64,000 bases of DNA, from positions 1 to 64,000 of the forward strand of contig MSJH02000539.1 of the NCBI GenBank assembly GCA_001931875.2, in the 5' to 3' direction. This document shows, in pieces, positions 57,379 to 64,000 of the stretch (within the stretch, counting starts at the first letter, position 1; each line of letters begins with the position of its first letter). The position numbers were made by a program, and so were the translations under genes. The stretch is from Byssochlamys sp. IMV 00236 (lineage: Eukaryota; Ascomycota; Eurotiomycetes; Eurotiales; Thermoascaceae). Under the pieces are notes generated by a model, which saw nothing but the letters and a program-made list of their open reading frames with translations, did no database searches and had not been told where the DNA came from.

Positions 57379-58434
57379 ATGATCTATCCATTCACAATGT
57401 CTACCAAATTCCTGGGACATGGTCCTGAACAAAATACGCTCCTTTCTTGGATCTTCTCATACTTCAGCAGTTTTTATTTTGGTCTTTTGTTCCTCTACAG
57501 ACAATTATTCGTCGAGCCTCCTTATCCCATCATCTACTGGACTGGGAAAACAGTAATTGTTACCGGTTCCAGTGGAGGGCTTGGATTGGAAGCAGCAACA
57601 CACTTCGTGCGATTAGGGGCCCAGCGAGTAATCATCACTGCACGAGATGACGAGAAAGGCAAGCAGGCGCGAAGGATAATTGAATCAATCACTGGGCGCC
57701 ACGATGTTGTTGAGTGCTGGGGTCTGGAGCTTAGTTCATCCGACTCTGTCAAGAACTTTGTGAACAGGGCAAATTGTCTTGACAGATTAGATGCAGTTGT
57801 ATGTAACGCTGCTGTGGCAACTCCGACTTTCAGACTAGTCGATAGGGACGAGACCACCATAACTGCCAATGTGATCAACACTTTCCTCCTCGCCTTTATG
57901 TTGTTGCCGAGCCTGAAGAAAACATCACGAAATCATGGGACCGTTGCTCATTTATCGTTCGTCTGCAGCGAGGTCATCTTCCATACCTCACTCACGGAGC
58001 TGGAAGCACCCAATATCCTGGGGGCGCTTCGAGAGAAGAGGACAGCCTACATGTTGAGGAGATACCATATCAGTAAAGTCATGGCTGCTATGATAGTCCG
58101 CGAGTATTTTGCGAGACATCAAGACCACGACGAAGTCGTGGTCAATTATGTCAATCCCGGACTATGCCACTCGAATCTTCTCCGGGAGTTGCCCACGCCT
58201 ACCTATATAATCAAGACCCTTCTAGCGCGCACCGCGGAGGTTGGAAGCAGAACGTTGGTGCATGCTACCTGTGCAGGGAGAGAGTCACACGGTCAATATT
58301 TGAGTGATTCGGAGATACGTGCACCACCATATATCCTTTGCAGCAAGAGGGGGGTTGAGCTTCAGCGGAGATTGTGGGATGAACTTATGGATCACTGGAC
58401 CGAGATCCAGCCCGAAATACGACAATATGTTTAA
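57379..58434 (+). CDS. Membrane-anchored short-chain dehydrogenase/reductase
   Basis: Single exon, 351 residues from ATG 57379 (an alternative ATG is at 57397). An N-terminal helix (LLSWIFSYFSSFYFGLLFLY, about 23-42) precedes a Rossmann fold: TGSSGGLG at 62-69, the acidic LELSSSDSVKNF region and VCNAAV in place of NNAG. The catalytic YHISK (Tyr229, Lys233) follows, with a Ser in LSFVCS. The layout is that of retinol-dehydrogenase-like SDRs of ER and lipid droplets, which act on hydroxyl or keto lipids and sterols with NAD(P)(H). Arg52-type cofactor residues (ITARDDEKGK) favour NADP. Placed between the caleosin-oxidase fusion and the monooxygenase, it is a likely partner in lipid oxidation. 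Confidence 0.88.
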   Translation: MIYPFTMSTKFLGHGPEQNTLLSWIFSYFSSFYFGLLFLYRQLFVEPPYPIIYWTGKTVIVTGSSGGLGLEAATHFVRLGAQRVIITARDDEKGKQARRIIESITGRHDVVECWGLELSSSDSVKNFVNRANCLDRLDAVVCNAAVATPTFRLVDRDETTITANVINTFLLAFMLLPSLKKTSRNHGTVAHLSFVCSEVIFHTSLTELEAPNILGALREKRTAYMLRRYHISKVMAAMIVREYFARHQDHDEVVVNYVNPGLCHSNLLRELPTPTYIIKTLLARTAEVGSRTLVHATCAGRESHGQYLSDSEIRAPPYILCSKRGVELQRRLWDELMDHWTEIQPEIRQYV

Positions 58435-58833
58435 ACCCGCAGGGGCTTGTTCCTATTCTTAATGTGATCTTTCTTTTGATAACTGTAACTTGTCTTGTTT
58501 TCTCCTTAGCATGTTAGAGGAGCTCCAGTGCCTTAACTTCTCCAATAGATGCTACGAGAAGCAGTGGAGCGTTGTATCTATGGACTACAACGTCGTACTG
58601 TCACAAAATCCTCTCATTACATTGATATAGGCGTTCATCTGTCGAATTATTTTACAATGCATTTCAGACCGAAAAATCCTTCCCATTCGAGCTATCCATA
58701 ATCGCCCACTGCTGTTCCCTTCGATGATGGGATTTTAGATACAGCCCCAATCGGCAGTATGTTCTTAGACAACCACCTTGATGTAGACTAGATCCTGATT
58801 TTGGCATTTTCTGAGCAGAAGAATTCGGAGTGA
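58435..58833. other. Intergenic, convergent 3' ends
   Basis: About 0.4 kb between the SDR and monooxygenase 3' ends; nothing recognised. Confidence 0.5.
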
Positions 58834-60651
58834 TTAGGCGTCTTTCTTTGCTGCTTCTTGCTTCTCTTCCTGACCTTCCTGACTGTGGGTATCTGCGAAT
58901 GGCGGTTCTTCTTTCAGATTCTTCATCCTTGGTTGCCCTTTCGGCATATTCGATGCCAGAGCAGCGGAATAAGTTGGCTTGTTGTCGGTTTCGGAATGCT
59001 TCTCATTATCCTTAGATCCTTGGTCGTTGGACCCTGATTTGGTGCTGCCATTGATGATCAAATTTTCCCTTCCAGCATTATTGGCTGGGATACTTCCCCA
59101 TCCCCATAGGACAAAGAAGACCCATCTCCATCTCCACGGGTTCGAGAATATATTGAATATTATCCACCATATCAGTTCGCTATAGGTAAAGAACTCGAGT
59201 GCGCCACCTGGAGCGGCCCTTTTGCACATACGCGTCCAGTCGACCCAGATGCGCATCCAGGGTGTCGATGGACGTGTCTTTGGATCCACCAGAAACATCA
59301 AAAGCAACCTCGTATACAGGCCTATGTGAATATTTCCCACGGTGCCGATCCCATTGATGTACGTGCAGTTGTTGGCACAAATATCTGTATGGCCAACTGG
59401 AAAGGTTTGGAGAAACCAGTTCGGCGGCTTGTAAGGTTCCTTGAAGGCATCATCTGGCAGAAATCCCAGACTGGGTCTATGAAAACCTGTAGCCATGATG
59501 CAGATATCGCCCTTCACGGTAATGTCCTCTCCGGGTCCGCCTTTAGGAACACCTTTGGCGCGATGGTTGAAAACTAGTCCCGATTCCGCGAACTCTTTGA
59601 TGTCACCGCGCAGCCACTTAACCTTCCCTTTACGCACCTCTTCCAAGATGTCATTGTTGACCATGGGCGTATCTGTGTATAGGCCTCTTCCAGTGGGGAT
59701 CAGGTCTTCCAAATCTCGGTAGAAGAATTGCTTCAACAGTATTTCGGGCACCCAAGCAAACTCGGTTTCTTCGCCAAAAATGTTAAGAGACAGCAGAGCG
59801 TCGATAAGTGGGTTTCGTGGTATGACCCATTTATTCGACTATCGTGACCTGTCAGCGCTTGACAATTCTCTCGATTTGCCAGGTAATGATAATATACATA
59901 CCCTAGCCAGTATTGTCGTCTGCGCTGCGCCATTTTGTACTGCAAACTCAACAGCCTCAACAGCACTAGAACCACCTCCGACGACAATGACGTTTTTGCC
60001 TCTCACATCCTTACCCGCGAGTTGAGAGGAGTGGTAGATCTGGCCTGAAAAGTTCTCTTGGCCAGGTATATGTGGTGCTTTAGGGTCTCCGCAAGTACCG
60101 ACAGCAGCGATAACGCCGTCAAAATAGCCATAGGAAGGATCTTGGACAATCCATCTCCCGGTCTTTTCATCTTTCCAGACAGATTGGACCGAAACCTCGA
60201 ACTCAGTTCGCTCATCAAGTCTATATCTCTTCCACAAATCCGTAACCTCTCTGATGATGGCGTCGCGGTGGGGATAATCGTTCTTGAACCTCACAGAAGG
60301 ATGGAAGCGGTACATGAGGCTATGGATTTGCAAAGATGATGTTGGGTTTACTTGCTGTGAACGATATCCCATTAGCTCTCTTGATCCCTATAATAATTCT
60401 TCAGATGAACTCACACTCCAGATACCCCCCAGATGATCTCTCCCCTTTGCTTCAAAGATTGTGACCTCAAATCCATGACCAACACAATGTGCAGCAGATG
60501 AAACACCAGTAATCCCTGCGCCAATAACAGCAACACGGCGCGCATTACTGATCCTTCTCCGAGGTGCTGGAGGAGTAGGGGAGAAGAACTTTGAAACAAA
60601 AAACTGGATCACTTGGTAGACCAACGATATAATATAGTTTAAGAGGCCCAT
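58834..60651 (-). CDS. Flavin-containing monooxygenase (3 exons)
   Basis: Exons 60651-60415, 60354-59902 and 59838-58834 give 564 residues. An N-terminal hydrophobic segment (LLNYIISLVYQVIQFFVSKF) anchors it. GAGITG (44-49) binds FAD. FSGQIYHS (181-188) matches the FxGxxxHS fingerprint of FMO-type enzymes, GGGSSA (about 206-211) binds NADPH, and IMATGF is the family's late motif. No Trp follows the fingerprint His, so it is nearer FMO than classical Baeyer-Villiger enzymes. A second aromatic membrane patch (WWIIFNIFSNPWRWRWVFFV) and a charged tail follow. Start 60651 is preferred over an upstream extension. The substrate is unknown, possibly a lipid given its neighbours. Confidence 0.9.
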
Positions 60652-61609
60652 CTTGCAGTTCTGAAATGAATCAATGGACCGGAGATTGTGAGCCTGAAAC
60701 CATGGTAGGGCGCATCGATTCCCCAGGCCAGCTTTCTTATACTTATTCAAAATTTAAAATATGGCGACGTCATTTGTGCAAAACGCACATCCTTCGATAA
60801 GGCATGTCACTTTCACATTATTGAACATGTAACTAAACCGTAGTAACTAGCCCGAGACACCCGATCGAACCCCAGTGTGGGAGCTGTGATTTTGTGGTGT
60901 GCGTACCTGGGAGCTTCCAATTCGCATTTAATGCACACGGTACCTATGTCTGCTTACTAGAGTTGGGACGTTCCGATTAACTACTTCGTATAGATTGGAG
61001 GATAAGGATCCGGGGCTGGAACCAGCTTCTCGTGTATTCAAGAACAGGATGTTGGCCAAGCATCAACTTGATAGATCCTCCGAACTTCCCGGCCCACAGA
61101 GCAGCGATGTGATGTCACACATCCTCACTTTAGATTTACAACATCTGATATGGTCTGAGAGAACATCCTGGATATTCATGAGAAGTCATGGCTATGGTAT
61201 TGAGTAAAACTTAATGAAATGAGGCCTGTGGATCCAGGTCGGTTATTCCATGGATATATACTCCAGCCGTTCCTTTGCACTGCTCGCTTACCTATGTGTA
61301 TCTTCCCATCGCTTTTTTTGGTGTAGGTCACTTACCTGTTCAAACAGTTTAGGCTTATATTTGAGGAATCACTCTCGGGGGGTTTTTTTTTTCTTATCTT
61401 TTTTGTGGCTACATGACAACTTCCTTCACAAAGGAGAAGGTACACTGGGAGGTAATGGACTACTCCATAGCAAGCGTGAATCGACTACCATTTTATAAGA
61501 TCTGTCGAAGCTTTTGTTCATACTAGAATAAGAATGTCAGAAAACAGTTCTATGTCATTCGGCGTCTGCCGCTTTCCTTCATACACTCAATATCGTTGCG
61601 TTCCACAAG
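60652..61609. other. Intergenic
   Basis: About 0.96 kb between two minus-strand genes. T-rich tract at 61383-61403. No supported gene. Confidence 0.5.
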
Positions 61610-62841
61610 TCACAGAAACTCCAATTCTCCCTTTCTATCCTTCGCATATATATCCTTCCATTTGTCCCACAGGCGTCGTAACTCATCCATGTAGGCTTGA
61701 TGGACATGATCAACATACTCAGGATCAGGTTCTTCTTGACGCACAATGTTCACTGGCTCCCCAACAACTACATTAACGGGCTTCTGATAAGGCAAAAAGC
61801 CGCGACCGCCACCCAAAATACTGCGTCCGTAGAATATCGGCAATGTCCACCGCAAGGACTGCTTCAGTATTGATTGCAGTCGCTTGATTGAAGGATAGTG
61901 ATCGGCTTCGACTTGGTCATATAGGTCGTTTTCACCGAACCCGAGAACAGGAACGAGGTCGGCCCCTTGTTCTACAGCGAGCTTCACAAAGCCTTTGCGT
62001 CCTCGAATGATGATTCGCATTGTGCCTGGCTTCGCGAGGAGGGATTCGCGCGCTCCCCCAACCGCAATTGTTATTGCACGGCCAGCTCCGTTGCCGTCAT
62101 GGCCGCCAGATGATAGCAAGCGCCTGCAGGAGCTGCGCGACACTCCTCCGAGACCGGTGGACAGGATATACTCCCGATAGAATGGGACCTTGAAGTTTGT
62201 GTCCAGTGTGAGGAGTGCGTTGGTAATTCCTGGAAATAGCTTGGAAAAGCCTAACGCCTCGGTTGCAAATGCTGCGAAAGCACCATGACAGATTATGCCG
62301 TGGGGATGATACGCGAATATATATTTGCGTCTTGGAGATAGCAAAGTGGTGCGGCGCAGCTTGCACGGAAAGTAGGATGCAAAGGCCCTCAAGATGCGTG
62401 AACGACGGACGTTCTCGCTTCGACGCCAGAGGTTTCCGGAACATCCATCATTCGATTTCAGTATCCAGAAGATATAAAATAGCATCAACGGCAGAGTAAG
62501 TGGGCATAGACAGAAGACAATCGTTCCCGCAAGACTCAGAATGGCACTTAAAGCATGGAGTATATGTGCCGCCAATTCCAAGGGGCTAGCATGACGCTTG
62601 TCAATATTGCTAGAAGAGATCAGTAATCGCAATACTCCGAGAAATGCAGAGGTTCTTGCCTGAGATCGGAAAGCATGTATCCGGTTTGGAGTTCCTTTAT
62701 TGTTTCGGGCTCTTCTTCGGACAGCGGACTTGGAACATAATGCTGGATTTCGGCAGCGTGAATGTTTGTTCGATCCTTTTCAAGGAAAGTGCCCGCCGAT
62801 ATTCCTGTCTCTTGCTGCGAAAATTGAACTATCGATTCCAT
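61610..62841 (-). CDS. DGAT2-family acyltransferase (2 exons)
   Basis: Exons 62841-62636 and 62585-61610 give 393 residues. The second exon has no ATG of its own, and a 50-nt intron (GTATTG..CTAG) joins it in phase to an acidic N-terminus. Two membrane helices (about 74-110) precede the HPHG motif at 162-165 (FAYHPHGIICHG). Then come KVPFYREY, RKGFVKLAVEQGADLVPVLG, GFGE and GRGFLPYQKPVNVVVGEP, all typical of DGAT2. It would acylate diacylglycerol, a wax alcohol or another lipid hydroxyl at the ER or lipid droplet, the same surface that caleosins coat. The amino-terminal exon is less certain than the catalytic part. Confidence 0.86.
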
Positions 62842-64000
62842 CTGATACGTGCTGGCCGTAGAAAGATTGTTGATGTACACTCTCGCCCACTGACGGAAAT
62901 CGCGTAGTAGAAGTAATAAGTACTTCGTTCCTTAGTCTGGACCGTTCGACTGTGGATCCAACAAGCTTGGAAATGGAGAACCTTGCAATGTATCAGCATG
63001 AACCTGAACAACTGACTGCGGTCCAGGCCTGATTTTACCCTTGTACATACAACACTTAGTACACTGGATCACCGAATTCGTGTTGTGCTGAAGTCGAGAC
63101 TTTCATGCCACTGTCGGGCAGTCAGATAACCTGTCGAAATACGCATTTACACCTGTCTAAATGCGAAAGTAAGTGGAATATCCGCCGTATGGTGATGCTA
63201 GACGTCTAATGCATGGTGGCTAGATCCATTTTGGGTGTCGAAAGTCCGCGGTACAACCGGCAAGATTATCATATAGATACGTCTTGAATGTAGAAGTACC
63301 TAAGACTACATGGAGATATGTAGAAGAAGCAGGTAGTTTTCCCTATGATATCTGATTCCACTATCTCTGGCTGTTCGGGCTCGTCTGTTTTTCCATACGT
63401 CTTTGCCCTGGAGATAGACCCCACTTCGAAAGCATGGTAGTATGATATGGATGCTATCTTGATCGCAGCAACTTGATTTGTCTGAATTTTTCTTAAGAGA
63501 TAATACCATAGGGCTCGAGATGACGGTAAAAAGTTCCGCGGATGTTTCGGCTGTTGGCGCCTTGGAAACGGCGTTTATTCTCAATGCTAACTGGCTTGCT
63601 GATGTAGTAGAATAGGCACAGCGCTGACGCCACATTCTGTAGTATGTGCAAGGGTTAAATGGACTCTCCTTGGGGTTTCTCGCAATTCATATCGTGGGAC
63701 AAAAAGTGGGCGCCATCAATGACCTCGAAATGCAGCAAACGATCGAAGACGTCGTCTCTTTTCGGACGATTCATTGACCTAAGTGCCATGAATTATGCGA
63801 CAGTTCTAGATAAGCGAGAACTTTCGTGGAAGCAAGCATCGTCGATCGAGGAATGTCCACTTTCCGGCCCGCCGATCCTGACGGATCTGATATCCTAGGT
63901 GACGTGAACCGGATTCGGAACCTCGGCCGTCACTTTACACAATAATCTGCTATCTCCCGTGCATTTTCTCCCACTTACTTGTGAACTCGTACCCGGATGA
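62842..64000. other. Intergenic to window end
   Basis: About 1.2 kb with short frames only (63306-63635 minus, 63659-63898 plus), neither domain-like. It may contain the promoter of the acyltransferase gene and of a gene beyond the window. Confidence 0.45.

Noticed and set aside
63306..63898. Short frames near the window end on both strands.
   Set aside because: No domain, no start context and no splice partners; insufficient support.

Overview
The window is nuclear DNA of a filamentous ascomycete, most probably an Aspergillus or a close relative in the Eurotiales. The genes carry many short introns (about 46-125 nt, GT..AG, often with a CTRAC-type branch site). Their products are typical of that group: GH72 Gel enzymes, an HsbA-type wall protein, Zn2Cys6 regulators, DUF3602 and fungal CAP proteins. 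I rebuilt spliced models by eye, requiring every junction to keep phase and to restore the family sequence. No RNA genes, CRISPR arrays or intact transposons were seen. One 21-base run of N lies inside a poly(A) tract at 38871-38891.

Layout. 0-28 kb is a dense, mostly housekeeping region: an F-box-like protein, two gamma-glutamylcyclotransferase-fold genes, cytochrome c1, the meiotic AAA+ ATPase Pch2, recyclin-1, a secreted CAP protein, Rsa4/Notchless, meiotic Msh4, the RING ligase Hel2, a DEK-C/SWIB protein (UAF30-like) and eIF3b. 29-48 kb is looser and mixed: HsbA-type protein, TauD-family dioxygenase, divergent protein kinase, GH72 glucanosyltransferase, PAR32-like protein, Zn2Cys6 factor, FAR-17a/AIG1-like membrane protein, Pam17 and a coiled-coil/RRM-like protein.

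48.7-62.8 kb is the most unusual part. It holds a His-rich DUF4396 membrane protein, three caleosin-type genes, a membrane-anchored short-chain dehydrogenase, a flavin monooxygenase and a DGAT2-family acyltransferase. The third caleosin gene runs without a stop codon into a complete aldonolactone-oxidase-like flavoprotein. The predicted 856-residue product would join a Ca2+-binding haem peroxygenase fold to an oxidase of a class that makes H2O2. Together these genes look like an undescribed lipid-droplet or ER-membrane oxidative lipid pathway: peroxygenation, oxidation/reduction, then acylation. There is no PKS, NRPS or terpene synthase in the window. That reading is inference from domains and gene order.

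Intact Msh4 and Pch2 suggest that meiosis is under selection. Twin CCAAT boxes upstream of cytochrome c1 fit control of respiration by the CCAAT-binding (Hap) complex.
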